From: an uncultured Desulfobacteraceae bacterium
GTDB taxonomy: Bacteria > Desulfobacterota > Desulfobacteria > Desulfobacterales > Desulfatirhabdiaceae
Length of the DNA stretch: 64,000 nucleotides
Direction of reading: 5' to 3'
Assembly (NCBI GenBank): GCA_903953895.1
Contig: CAJBLH010000217.1
Location: forward strand, 62,001-126,000
Shown here: positions 9,501 through 17,147 of the stretch, piece after piece
How the letters are laid out: every line of letters starts with the position of its first letter
Position numbering within the stretch: the first letter of the stretch is position 1
Notes under the pieces: generated by a model
Database searches by the model: none
What the model was told of the DNA's origin: nothing
The model's input: the letters and a program-made list of their open reading frames with translations, nothing else
Translations under genes and position numbers: made by a program

Positions 9501-10862
9501 CTCGACGCCGTTGGTAAATCCGAAGCCGCCCAGATGGGAAAACAGCGCGCATAGCGCGGTCCGCATGCGGGCGTACGTAAAGGAGCGGGCGGCCAGCCGA
9601 TTGTTATCGTGGGTTTCGGCAAAATGTATTAGAAGCCCGTCTTCCCGGGAAATTTCCATAGCTCCGGGCAGGTAGGCTTCGATCTGGCCCCGGTCATAGT
9701 TCTGAAACAGCTCGGAATAGGCCCAGTCGAAACCGGCGGTATTTAAAATATCCCGTGCTACGGAAATTTTTCCACCGAGTCCTTCCAGAAAAAAAATGGT
9801 GTCCGGATACTGCTCCCGCACCACCGCTACGATATACCGCCAGGCAGGAACCGGAATCATATAGCCGGCATCACACCTGAAACCGTCCACCCCTCTGCGG
9901 CACCAGGTGAGAAACACCTCTGCCATGTATTTCCAGAGTTCGGGCTTGGAATAGTCGAGCCGGGTCAGGTCTTCCCACTGAACGCCCCAGGCGCCAGGAA
10001 CCTCAATGCGGCCATCTTGTCCGCGAACCAGCCATTCGGGATGGGTTTCATGCAAGCCGGCGGCCCAACCCGTGTGATTGGGCGCAATGTCGATCAGTAT
10101 CTGCGCCTGATGGGCATGCACGGCATCCACGAGTTCAATGAATTGCTCCAATGGTGTGGCTTTGGGATCGAATTGCGCCAGAGCCGGGTCCACGGCCGTG
10201 AAACTGAGAGCCGCATACGGGCTGCCGAAACGCCCCATGCGTCCATAGGTTGTCGGCGTCGGGTGGATGGGCAGAAGGTGAAGATACCGGCAGCCGAGCT
10301 TTCCGAAGATGAAGTCGAACTCTGCAATCAGATCGCGGAATGTTCCGGACTGTGGGATGACGGTGTACCCGGCCTTGTCGAGCGCGTGGATACAGCGTCG
10401 CTCTTCGGCTTGTGGGTCGGCGTTTCCGGCCTTGTTCGGACCGAACTGCCGCACAAATGCGTTGTAAATGATATTGGCGCAGCAGGTAAAGGCTGAGCCG
10501 ACATTGAGAGCCGTGTTAGGGCCTTCTGGCCATTCAGGGTCCGTTTTACCATCTTCGAGAAAAAAGCATTTGGCCTGGGCATGGCCGGTTTCAGTCAGAG
10601 CAAGGGTAATCTGAAACAGCCGATCATGAACCTGGCGCATGGGAATATCGAACCAGTCCAAACCGAGCGAGGGAATTCCCCGCTCGATGCGGTCGATAAC
10701 TTCCTTGCGGAAGGCCCCGAGATGGCCGATGTTGGTTCGAATCCAGGCCTTTCCCTTGAGGGGAACATCCAGACTGAGCGAAAATGTTTGGACATCCCCG
10801 CAAAACGCCACAATATGATTTCCGGGCGGCGGATTTTGCTTGAGGCGGTTGGATACGGTCAT
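6585..10862 (-). CDS. Glycogen debranching enzyme: GH13-type amylase domain fused to amylo-1,6-glucosidase domain
   Basis: About 1425 residues. The ATG at 10860-10862 is chosen because it overlaps the stop of the upstream CBM48 gene (ATGA); an in-frame ATG farther upstream lies inside that gene. The N-terminal half is an alpha-amylase barrel with all four GH13 signature regions: DIAPNHTGW (about residue 256), GVDGFRCDAGY with the nucleophile Asp (about 325), FFLEGLGG with the acid Glu (about 357) and ETHDNNR (about 415). The C-terminal third is a GDE_C (alpha/alpha-barrel) domain with FLDWGRDALIA (about 1057), NRDTSDAPLWF and HNGTAWTWQF (about 1346). This resembles the eukaryote-like bifunctional debrancher that transfers maltooligosaccharide and hydrolyses the alpha-1,6 branch. 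It would act on cytoplasmic storage glycogen. The two activities are inferred from the domains. Confidence 0.85.
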   Translation of the reverse strand: MTVSNRLKQNPPPGNHIVAFCGDVQTFSLSLDVPLKGKAWIRTNIGHLGAFRKEVIDRIERGIPSLGLDWFDIPMRQVHDRLFQITLALTETGHAQAKCFFLEDGKTDPEWPEGPNTALNVGSAFTCCANIIYNAFVRQFGPNKAGNADPQAEERRCIHALDKAGYTVIPQSGTFRDLIAEFDFIFGKLGCRYLHLLPIHPTPTTYGRMGRFGSPYAALSFTAVDPALAQFDPKATPLEQFIELVDAVHAHQAQILIDIAPNHTGWAAGLHETHPEWLVRGQDGRIEVPGAWGVQWEDLTRLDYSKPELWKYMAEVFLTWCRRGVDGFRCDAGYMIPVPAWRYIVAVVREQYPDTIFFLEGLGGKISVARDILNTAGFDWAYSELFQNYDRGQIEAYLPGAMEISREDGLLIHFAETHDNNRLAARSFTYARMRTALCALFSHLGGFGFTNGVEWLATDKIIVHESQSLNWGAEINQINWIRRLSIILRTHPTFQDNTRIQFVQNGVGNYLALFRCHEPSQTKLLIVVNLDDQQSVTAAWTPQHPTLALWDLLSGNCVSLVASGGSHCCRLDPGQVLCLTDDQSVLQRLLHVSEQSPAVPDHLERQCLQAKVLDIRKAIFGLQDIDNLDLNQATSLLAADPAACCRKMNPFTSEPRIVFWNWPQDGQRLVMLPPDHFLLIRTPKAFRARITDGDNTLIQEQSLTDSSGNHFVLFTPLPVPSRSRVYGLKLSVYFTERCTHLDASLLALCQPDDPAFPCLYSHADMADSPALFLAANSRGAMLRAPVAWGKLTSRYDALLAANLNPGVPENRWIMMTRFRAWGLYQGYSTEICMDCFDAFTVNDSGWGLWRFRVPSGQGEHVLLTAGIRLDPHENRMCMLWYRYPTDGNRSSLPDVKPVQLILRPDIENRNFHETTKAYLGSEALFPASVTAAPDGFIFHPDPLHRLEVRLPAGNYHSEPQWQYMVHRSLEAERGLDPDSDLFSPGYFSISLTGGQKVELTACITVAEAAPPAQTRFHKKIASAFDHPEMISFADGLKNALRQYIVNRGNLKSVIAGFPWFLDWGRDALIAVRGMIAAGFLSEARDVLIQFGQFEHHGTLPNMICGDDAANRDTSDAPLWFFVACNDLIHAEGKDHFLNHACGSRTLREVLVSIGESYLSGTSNGIRIDPDSGLVFSPPHYTWMDTNHPAGTPREGYAIEIQALWFAALTFLSHHDLPEKAGKWRELAEKVRRSVMALFVLPEEGYLSDCLHALPGTPAHLAEKDDALRPNQLLAITLGLIDDPDIGSEMLAACQSLLVPGAIRSLADRSVKRPLEIRHNEQLINDPHSPYQGRYTGDEDTRRKPAYHNGTAWTWQFPSYCEAWLMRYGDEGKATARALLYSSLDLIRTGCLGQIPEILDGNFPHTPRGCDAQAWGVSELLRVWLL

Positions 10863-11152
10863 GGAGCTGTAACCATCAGAACATTGTTGATGGTTCCAAA
10901 ACTGTTCTTGCAGACCTGCCCGTTCTGGGGATCGCTCTGCCAGCGGCCGTCCACGATAAACTTGTATTCGTATCGGCCGATATCCAGCATCAGGCTTTTT
11001 TCCCACACACCGTTTTTGTTTTTTTTCATCGGATGCGATGTTTCACTCCAGTTGTTAAAATCGCCTACCAATGCAACTTCGGCGGCGGTATCCGTGTCGA
11101 GCGAAAAAGTGATTTTCCGTTTTTTGCTTTTTACCTTTGATGATGCCATCAT
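10859..11152 (-). CDS. Small CBM48/AMPK-type glycogen-binding protein
   Basis: 97 residues consisting of one early-set carbohydrate-binding domain. After a lysine-rich leader, ITFSLDTDTAAEVALVGDFN leads into the hallmark VALVGDFNNW, and GRYEYKFIVDGRWQSDP is the second hallmark. These tryptophans and the FNNW loop bind glycogen in AMPK-beta and CBM48 domains. The gene is 5' to the debranching enzyme and overlaps it by 4 bp, so the two are co-translated. The module that is usually fused to branching or debranching enzymes is here a separate polypeptide. A GGAGAT precedes the ATG. Confidence 0.85.
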   Translation of the reverse strand: MMASSKVKSKKRKITFSLDTDTAAEVALVGDFNNWSETSHPMKKNKNGVWEKSLMLDIGRYEYKFIVDGRWQSDPQNGQVCKNSFGTINNVLMVTAP

Positions 11153-11450
11153 TGATCTCCTTATAAAAATAGATTGAAAGCGATATCTGAATTGATAATC
11201 GATACAGGGTCTGTGTGACGTTCCAGATATGAATACAAAACCAATCAGAATAACAGCATCTTCCTAAAATGAAATTGAAAACTTGTCAATGAGAATGATG
11301 TATCCGACAATTGACTTTTAAGGACATCTCATATACACAGATCACAAACTATCGCGCTTCGGGCGTCAGCATAAAAACAAAAAGACCGGATTCCAGGCTG
11401 CGCGCCGCCGGTTCCCGTTCGACACCGCAACGAAGGATATCGCTGCCTTG
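11153..11450. other. Divergent intergenic region
   Basis: 298 bp between the divergent CBM48/debranching operon and the sigma-54 activator gene. It is AT-rich near the CBM48 end. I see no small ORF, hairpin terminator or clear operator. Confidence 0.5.
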
Positions 11451-12935
11451 ATGCTGGAAGAAATCATATCATACGCCCATAACCTCGAGCGGGTTCTCGA
11501 TAATCTCAAGGAAGGAATCATCGCTCACGACACCAACCGACGCATTTTCTATTTCAATCAAGAGGCGGAAAAAATAACCGGATATGCCAAGCAGGACGTT
11601 CTGGGCAAAGACTGTCACCTGGCTTTTGGAAAGCCTTTCTGCGGCAGTTGCTGTCATTTCTGCGGGGATCGCCCGGTCATCGGCGACAAGGAAGAGTGTA
11701 TCACGCATATCCAGACCCGTCAGGGGGAATTTCGACGGATAGAGATGCGGGTGACGGCAATGGCGGACAATCAAGGAGAGATTCTGGGAGTTTTGGCTGC
11801 ATTCCGGGATCTGACGGGTATTTTGAATCTTCAGCTCAAGGCGGAAAAATCCGAAGGGTTTGCCGATATCATCGGTCAGGATGTCAAGATGCTGGAAATA
11901 TTTCAGCAGATTCGAAACATTGCCGCGTATGATTATCCGGTTCATATCTCCGGTGAAACGGGTACGGGAAAAGAGCTGGTAGCCGCCGCGCTTCACAGTG
12001 AAAGCCCGCGAAGCCATGGGCCGTTTGTTCCCATCAACTGCGGGGCTCTGCCCGAAGCCTTGATCGAAAGCGAACTCTTCGGACACGTTAAAGGGGCTTT
12101 CACTGGCGCCATCCGGGATAAAAAAGGCCGATTCGAACTGGCGGACGGCGGCACAGTATTCCTGGATGAAGTGGCGGAACTGAGTAAACCGATTCAGGTG
12201 AAGCTGCTGCGTTTTTTACAGGAAGGCGAATTTGAACGACTCGGCGGAGAAAAAACGATTTCGGTGAATGTCAAGGTCATCAGCGCCACCAATAAAGATC
12301 TGAAAAATGAAGTTCGGTCGAACCGGTTTCGGGACGATCTGTATTACCGCCTCAATGTAATTCCCATTCACCTGCCGCCGCTTCGAGAGAGAAAAAGCGA
12401 CATACCTCTTCTGATCGAGCATTTTTTGAAGGAAGCTGCGAGGCGAAACGGTCAGAAACCCCGCCGGATATCGATCGAGGCTTTGTCTCTGATGACGGCG
12501 TATCGCTGGCCGGGAAATGTTCGGGAACTTCAGAACGCCATTCAGTTTGCGGTCGTGAAATCACAAGGGAACATCATTCGGCCCGAAGATATTCCGATTG
12601 AAATTCAGTCTGATATCCACTCTGTCAAACCCCGCCATTCGGTGGGAAAACTCAATGATTTTATCGTGACATCCGCGCTCGAACGCAGCGGCGACAACAA
12701 AGTCAAGGCAGCCAATCTGCTGGGGGTGGGCAGAGCGACGTTATACCGATATTTGAAAAATAGGGAACAGATGGCAGGGAACAGGAAATGTAGGGGCGAC
12801 CGGCCGGTCGCCCCTATCGTCAATATGGCAATGAATTATGCCGCGGCCTCCATGGCTCGGCGGTCGGCCATATCCATCAGAACACGTTCGCGGGATTTAT
12901 CCAGGCCCAGGGCCTTTCTTTTCTTGTCGATATGA
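11451..12935 (+). CDS. PAS-domain sigma-54-dependent transcriptional activator
   Basis: About 494 residues. An N-terminal PAS domain (about 1-125) carries a cysteine cluster C55, C64, C67, C68, C71 ([19 protein letters not shown]). It is followed by a sigma-54 AAA+ domain with Walker A GETGTGKE, the sigma-contact loop GAFTGA and Walker [15 protein letters not shown] Fis-type HTH ends at about [18 protein letters not shown]. It would activate sigma-54 promoters in response to a cytoplasmic, possibly redox, signal. About 55 residues after the HTH look non-native: they are encoded by a 26-bp palindrome and then by the antisense of cooS, with a 100-bp convergent overlap. A TTG lies directly upstream at 11448; ATG 11451 is chosen. 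Targets are unknown. Confidence 0.88.
   Translation: MLEEIISYAHNLERVLDNLKEGIIAHDTNRRIFYFNQEAEKITGYAKQDVLGKDCHLAFGKPFCGSCCHFCGDRPVIGDKEECITHIQTRQGEFRRIEMRVTAMADNQGEILGVLAAFRDLTGILNLQLKAEKSEGFADIIGQDVKMLEIFQQIRNIAAYDYPVHISGETGTGKELVAAALHSESPRSHGPFVPINCGALPEALIESELFGHVKGAFTGAIRDKKGRFELADGGTVFLDEVAELSKPIQVKLLRFLQEGEFERLGGEKTISVNVKVISATNKDLKNEVRSNRFRDDLYYRLNVIPIHLPPLRERKSDIPLLIEHFLKEAARRNGQKPRRISIEALSLMTAYRWPGNVRELQNAIQFAVVKSQGNIIRPEDIPIEIQSDIHSVKPRHSVGKLNDFIVTSALERSGDNKVKAANLLGVGRATLYRYLKNREQMAGNRKCRGDRPVAPIVNMAMNYAAASMARRSAISIRTRSRDLSRPRAFLFLSI
12791..12816. repeat. Perfect 26-bp palindrome (REP-like)
   Basis: The palindrome is centred at 12803/12804, with arms TAGGGGCGACCGG and its complement. 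It lies inside the 3' extension of the sigma-54 activator gene and 20 bp past the cooS stop. It could fold as a 13-bp stem with no flanking U-tract. GC-rich palindromes of this type are often dispersed in Desulfobacterota genomes. It may serve as a bidirectional transcription barrier between the convergent genes. Confidence 0.6.
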
Positions 12936-14809
12936 GCGATCATCATGCGGGCCATTTCATAGGGATCTGCCGTAAATCCCCATTTGCCCATGCCCATTTC
13001 CTCCAGTTCTTCGAATAAATGCTTGTGAAAACGGGTGCCTTCAACGATGGGGAATGTGGCGCCAAAAACGGTGAAAACACCGGATGCCACAAAATACTGA
13101 CCGATGGCAATGGCTTTTTCACTCATCCATTCCGGCGCCGCCCCTGCAACCGGAAGTCCGGCGATGGTGTCTCCCAAGCCGCCTTCCTTGACCATCTGGG
13201 ATGCGGCTACCAGAATGCGGCTGTTGTCCACGCAGGCGCCCAGCCCCAGAACCGGCGGCATACCGACAGTTTCACAGACTTCCCTCAGGCCCGGGCCCGC
13301 CATGACCGCGGCTTCCGGAACCGTAAGACCGGCTTTGGCCAGAGCGATCTGGGAACAGCCGGTCTGTAGCACCAGCACATCGTTTTTGATCAGTTCCTTG
13401 ACCAGTTCCACATGGACCCAGTCCTGTTTGACTCTGGGGTTGGTGCAGCCCACAACACCGGCAACGCCCCGGATACGGCCGTTTATGATGTTGTCGTTCA
13501 AAGGCGTATAGCTGCCCCGGAAGCTGCCGCCCAGCATGTAGGTGATGTATTCATGAGAAAATCCGTGAACCCCGGTGTTGACAATTTTGGGAATTTCAAT
13601 CGGGCAGGTTCTGTTTTTAAAGCGGGTAATGGCCCGGATGACGATCTCGTCGGTGCAGGCTTTGGCGTCGTGGTCATGGAAGGGGATATGGACGGCGCCC
13701 TCGATTTTGCACCGGGAATTGGTGGTGAACATCAATGTGCCGTAACAGGCGGCGACTTTGGCCAGCCCCTGCTTGATGCACTGGACATCGACACCCAGGG
13801 CATCGACGGCGCCGGTAACCAGCACCGCCTCGGTGGACATGAAGTTGCCGGCATGCGGAATGCCGTGGCGAACCAGCATTTCAGCACCCGAGCAGCACAT
13901 CCCGACCAGATTGATGCCGGCGGCTCCGGCGTCTTTGGCCGCCTGGATCAGGGTGGGTTCGCGTACAGATTCCAGAACGGATTCAAACAGGCTCGGCTCG
14001 TGTCCGTGGATGATGATATTGACTTGATTTTCTTTCAAAACGCCCATGTTGACTTCAACACAGACCGGGGAAGGTGTGCCGAACATGATGTCTTCCAGTT
14101 CGGTAGCGACCATGGATCCGCCCCAACCGTCCGAAAGAGCGGTACGGCTGAACTGCTGGGTGATGTTTTCATACTGCTGATCCACACCCATGTGCGTCCG
14201 GTGCATCATCTCCATGATTTCCCGCATGGCGCCACGGGGAACGATATTGTGTTTTCGCCAGTTTTCCAGAGTTTTCGGGGGTACCCTTTTGGTAAAGGGG
14301 ATTTCCCCTTCCAGTTGGGTGTAGGTTTTTTCAAGTTCAGTATAGAGTTCTTTCGCGATTTCCGTGGTGCTTTTACCTTCTGTTTCAATACCGATGGATT
14401 TGGCGACATTCTCCAGCTTGATCGTGTCTTTGATTTTATAGTCGGTGATGGTGCCATTGACCACACCGCGGAACAGATCCAGAATGCCCATGCCGTGATC
14501 CGTATGGGCCGCCGATCCGGAAGCCACCATGCGAGCGAAATTGCGCGCCTGAATCGTGTCGATATCAGCGCCGCAGACGCCGACCTTGGCGTATGGATCT
14601 TTGGCATTGAGCCGGCAAGGCCCCATTGCACAGTGCTTGCAGCAGGCCGAATCCGCACCGATAGGGCAGGCTTTCATGTTGGCGGCGCGGTCAAAGGCCG
14701 TTTCCACACCGTCTCTCTGGGCTTTTCGAAGCATCTGGGCTGTGGCTTCGCAGATGGTGACATCGCTGGGGTTGATCAGCTTGACAGTATCCGTTTTTTT
14801 GGCTTCCAT
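12836..14809 (-). CDS. cooS: Anaerobic nickel carbon-monoxide dehydrogenase catalytic subunit
   Basis: 657 residues, the normal length for the CooS/AcsA family. The N-terminal iron-sulfur cysteines are C48, C56, C57, C60, C65 and C79 (CPIGADSACCKHC..GPC..GVCG), covering the D- and B-clusters. C-cluster region motifs follow: GMCCSGAEML, VVGCTNPRVK, LQTGCSQIAL and GPGLREVCE. It oxidises CO to CO2 or reduces CO2 to CO in the cytoplasm. No acsB, cooC or cooF is adjacent, so it is a stand-alone gene and may act as a monofunctional CODH. It is opposite fhs, with which it shares the C1 (Wood-Ljungdahl) theme. The ribosome site AGGGAGAAC precedes the ATG. Its promoter has a Fur-like site. Confidence 0.92.
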   Translation of the reverse strand: MEAKKTDTVKLINPSDVTICEATAQMLRKAQRDGVETAFDRAANMKACPIGADSACCKHCAMGPCRLNAKDPYAKVGVCGADIDTIQARNFARMVASGSAAHTDHGMGILDLFRGVVNGTITDYKIKDTIKLENVAKSIGIETEGKSTTEIAKELYTELEKTYTQLEGEIPFTKRVPPKTLENWRKHNIVPRGAMREIMEMMHRTHMGVDQQYENITQQFSRTALSDGWGGSMVATELEDIMFGTPSPVCVEVNMGVLKENQVNIIIHGHEPSLFESVLESVREPTLIQAAKDAGAAGINLVGMCCSGAEMLVRHGIPHAGNFMSTEAVLVTGAVDALGVDVQCIKQGLAKVAACYGTLMFTTNSRCKIEGAVHIPFHDHDAKACTDEIVIRAITRFKNRTCPIEIPKIVNTGVHGFSHEYITYMLGGSFRGSYTPLNDNIINGRIRGVAGVVGCTNPRVKQDWVHVELVKELIKNDVLVLQTGCSQIALAKAGLTVPEAAVMAGPGLREVCETVGMPPVLGLGACVDNSRILVAASQMVKEGGLGDTIAGLPVAGAAPEWMSEKAIAIGQYFVASGVFTVFGATFPIVEGTRFHKHLFEELEEMGMGKWGFTADPYEMARMMIAHIDKKRKALGLDKSRERVLMDMADRRAMEAAA

Positions 14810-14879
14810 GTTGTTCTCCCTTCATGAGATTATTGGGGTCGGAGCAGTTGGGTGAAGAATGTTTTGATAGATTTATTAT

Positions 14880-14894
14880 TGAGAACTATTATCA
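14880..14894. promoter_or_regulatory. Fur-box-like operator of cooS
   Basis: TGAGAACTATTATCA matches the 7-1-7 Fur core TGATAAT-N-ATTATCA at 12 of 14 positions. It starts 2 bp downstream of the predicted cooS -10, so repressor binding would block transcription initiation. Fur, Zur and related regulators share such sites, so the metal sensed is not certain. Confidence 0.5.
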
Positions 14895-14896
14895 AT

Positions 14897-14925
14897 ACCA
14901 TAAAACTCCAATTTTATTTTGTCAA
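14897..14925 (-). promoter_or_regulatory. Sigma-70-type promoter of cooS
   Basis: On the minus strand a perfect TTGACA (14920-14925) and TATGGT (14897-14902) are separated by exactly 17 bp. The start of transcription would fall near 14890, giving a leader of about 80 nt before the cooS ATG. Confidence 0.65.
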
Positions 14926-15254
14926 GCAATTCTGTGAGTGCTGCTGAAATTAAAGATTTTTTCCTTGAAAAGAATCAGGATGACACAAATCTCGAAATCG
15001 TCTTTTTTATTGCTTGCCAAAACGTATCTCCCATGATACTGAGACGCGATAATATATGTAAACATCTGCAACATAATCCCCGCGTTGTAATGGCAATATG
15101 CAGTCGCTATTTGACTATAACAATTATCCTGTACGCCTGACATCAGGAAAAGGGGCTCAGCTTCTGATAGTTGTATTGAATCCGCTGGGGAACCCCGAAT
15201 ATTTAATCAGGTTCCTGAATCATTAATCATCCATTTCAGAGGAGGAACGAATCA
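14926..15254. other. Intergenic region between cooS promoter and fhs
   Basis: About 330 bp. Short frames exist on both strands (about 14919-15143) but they mirror one another, lack ribosome sites and have no recognisable protein features. Only the GAGGAGGAAC ribosome site of fhs at the right end is convincing. No riboswitch was recognised. Confidence 0.5.
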
Positions 15255-17018
15255 ATGGCTTACAATGCAGTAGAAATGAAAGACTGGCAGATTTCCGAAG
15301 CCGCCGAAACCCACATGAAAACGCCGGAACAATGGCGGGACGAACTGGGTCTTCAGAAAGATGAAATGCTTCCCATGGGAAGACTGGCCAAACTGGACTT
15401 TCTTAAAATCATCAACCGCCTTCAGAACAGACCCGACGGCAAATACATCGAAGTTACCGCCATCACCCCGACTCCTCTGGGCGAAGGCAAAAGTACGACT
15501 TCCGTGGGTCTGATCGAAGGTCTGGGCAAACGTGGCAAAAATGTCGGCGGCGCGCTGCGTCAACCCTCGGGCGGCCCGACCATGAACGTCAAGGGAACGG
15601 CAGCCGGCGGCGGCAACGCCCTGATCATCCCCATGACCGAGTTTTCGCTGGGCCTTACCGGCGACATCAACGACATCATGAACGCCCACAACCTGGCGAT
15701 GGTCGCTTTGACTGCCAGAATGCAGCATGAACGTAATTACAATGATGAGCAACTGGCCCGTCTCACCAAAATGCGCCGGCTCGATCTGGATCCTACCCGG
15801 ATTGAAATGGGATGGATCATCGATTTCTGTGCACAGTCCCTCCGAAACATCATTATCGGCATCGGCGGCAGAACCGATGGTTTCATGATGCAGTCCAAAT
15901 TCGGTATTGCCGTGGGCTCCGAGTGTATGGCTATTCTGTCCATCATCAAGGACCTGGCCGATCTGAAAACACGCCTCAATAATATTACCGTCGGCTTCGA
16001 CAAGAGCGGAAAACCGGTTACCACCGGCGATCTGGAAGTCGGCAACGCCATGACAGCCTTCATGAGAAACACCATCAATCCCACCCTCATGAGTACTGCC
16101 GAACATCAGCCCTGCATGATTCACGCAGGACCTTTCGCCAATATCGCTGTCGGTCAGTCTTCCATCATCGCCGACCGGATCGGTCTGAAGATGTTCGATT
16201 ATCATGTTACCGAAAGTGGTTTTGCCGCAGATATCGGATTCGAGAAATTCTGGAACGTCAAATGCCGTAACAGCGGACTGAAGCCCCATGTTTCCGTTCT
16301 GACCACCACCATCCGCGCCCTCAAGATGCACGGCGGCGGGCCAAAGGTCGTTGCCGGTATCGCACTTCCCGAAGCGTATGTTAAAGAAAATCTGTCGCTG
16401 GTGGAAAAAGGTGTGGAGAACATGGTTCACCATATCAACACCATTCGAAAAGCCGGCATCAACCCGGTTGTCTGCATCAACTGCTTCCATACCGACACCG
16501 ATGCTGAAGTCGCCATCGTTCGAAAAGCCGCCGAAGCCGCCGGCGCCCGCTGCGCCAAATCGACCCATTGGGCCGATGGTGGAGACGGTGCTCTGGAACT
16601 GGCAGACGCCGTCATCGACGCCTGCAATGAAACCAATGATTTTAAATTCCTGTATCCGCTGGAAACCAAGCTTCGCGACCGCGTCGCCCTGATCGCCAAA
16701 GAAGTTTATGGCGCAGACGGCGTATCCTGGACTCCGGAAGCAGAAGCCAAAGCCAAAATGCTGGAAAATGATCCCAAATATGCGGATTTCGCCACCATGA
16801 TGGTAAAAACCCACCTGAGCCTCACCCATGATCCGACGGTGAAGGGTGTTCCCAAAGGCTGGACCCTGCCGATTCGAGACGTTCTCATTTATTCCGGCGC
16901 CAAATTTCTCTGCCCCTGTGCAGGCGCCATCAGCCTGATGCCCGGAACCAGCTCCAACCCGGCATTCAGAAGAATCGATGTGGATACCGAAACCGGAAAA
17001 GTCAGCGGATTGTTCTAA
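15255..17018 (+). CDS. fhs: Formate-tetrahydrofolate ligase
   Basis: 587 residues. P-loop [12 protein letters not shown] (about 71-82), [19 protein letters not shown] (folate/formyl-phosphate region) and the conserved C-terminal [14 protein letters not shown] are all intact. It makes 10-formyl-THF from formate, THF and ATP, the entry step of the methyl branch of the Wood-Ljungdahl pathway, or runs in reverse during acetyl-CoA oxidation. The ribosome site GAGGAGGAACGA lies 5 bp before the ATG. It is monocistronic: a strong terminator follows. The neighbouring cooS strengthens the C1 assignment. Confidence 0.96.
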   Translation: MAYNAVEMKDWQISEAAETHMKTPEQWRDELGLQKDEMLPMGRLAKLDFLKIINRLQNRPDGKYIEVTAITPTPLGEGKSTTSVGLIEGLGKRGKNVGGALRQPSGGPTMNVKGTAAGGGNALIIPMTEFSLGLTGDINDIMNAHNLAMVALTARMQHERNYNDEQLARLTKMRRLDLDPTRIEMGWIIDFCAQSLRNIIIGIGGRTDGFMMQSKFGIAVGSECMAILSIIKDLADLKTRLNNITVGFDKSGKPVTTGDLEVGNAMTAFMRNTINPTLMSTAEHQPCMIHAGPFANIAVGQSSIIADRIGLKMFDYHVTESGFAADIGFEKFWNVKCRNSGLKPHVSVLTTTIRALKMHGGGPKVVAGIALPEAYVKENLSLVEKGVENMVHHINTIRKAGINPVVCINCFHTDTDAEVAIVRKAAEAAGARCAKSTHWADGGDGALELADAVIDACNETNDFKFLYPLETKLRDRVALIAKEVYGADGVSWTPEAEAKAKMLENDPKYADFATMMVKTHLSLTHDPTVKGVPKGWTLPIRDVLIYSGAKFLCPCAGAISLMPGTSSNPAFRRIDVDTETGKVSGLF

Positions 17019-17097
17019 AAAAAGGGGGCAGTGATCAGGAAAACACCTGGTACTGATATCTGAGACCCTTCTCCGGTAATGGTTGTTATTTTATTGA

Positions 17098-17128
17098 GGG
17101 CCCGAAGCTTTGCTCGGGCCCTTTTTTT
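17098..17128 (+). terminator. Rho-independent terminator of fhs
   Basis: GGGCCCGA (17098-17105) pairs with TCGGGCCC (17114-17121) over an 8-base loop and is followed by seven T's (17122-17128). Confidence 0.9.
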
Positions 17129-17147
17129 GTTTTTAATGGTGAATGTG

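Noticed and set aside
13412-14827. 471-residue open frame antisense to cooS
   Set aside because: It lies entirely opposite cooS, has shadow-type composition rich in F, G, H and D, lacks a recognisable domain and has no ribosome site.
14919-15143. Overlapping 73-residue frames on both strands between cooS and fhs
   Set aside because: Neither has a ribosome site or protein-like pattern, and one strand overlaps the cooS -35 region.
15252-16829. 525-residue open frame antisense to fhs
   Set aside because: Same pattern: an open frame caused by the codon bias of fhs on the other strand.
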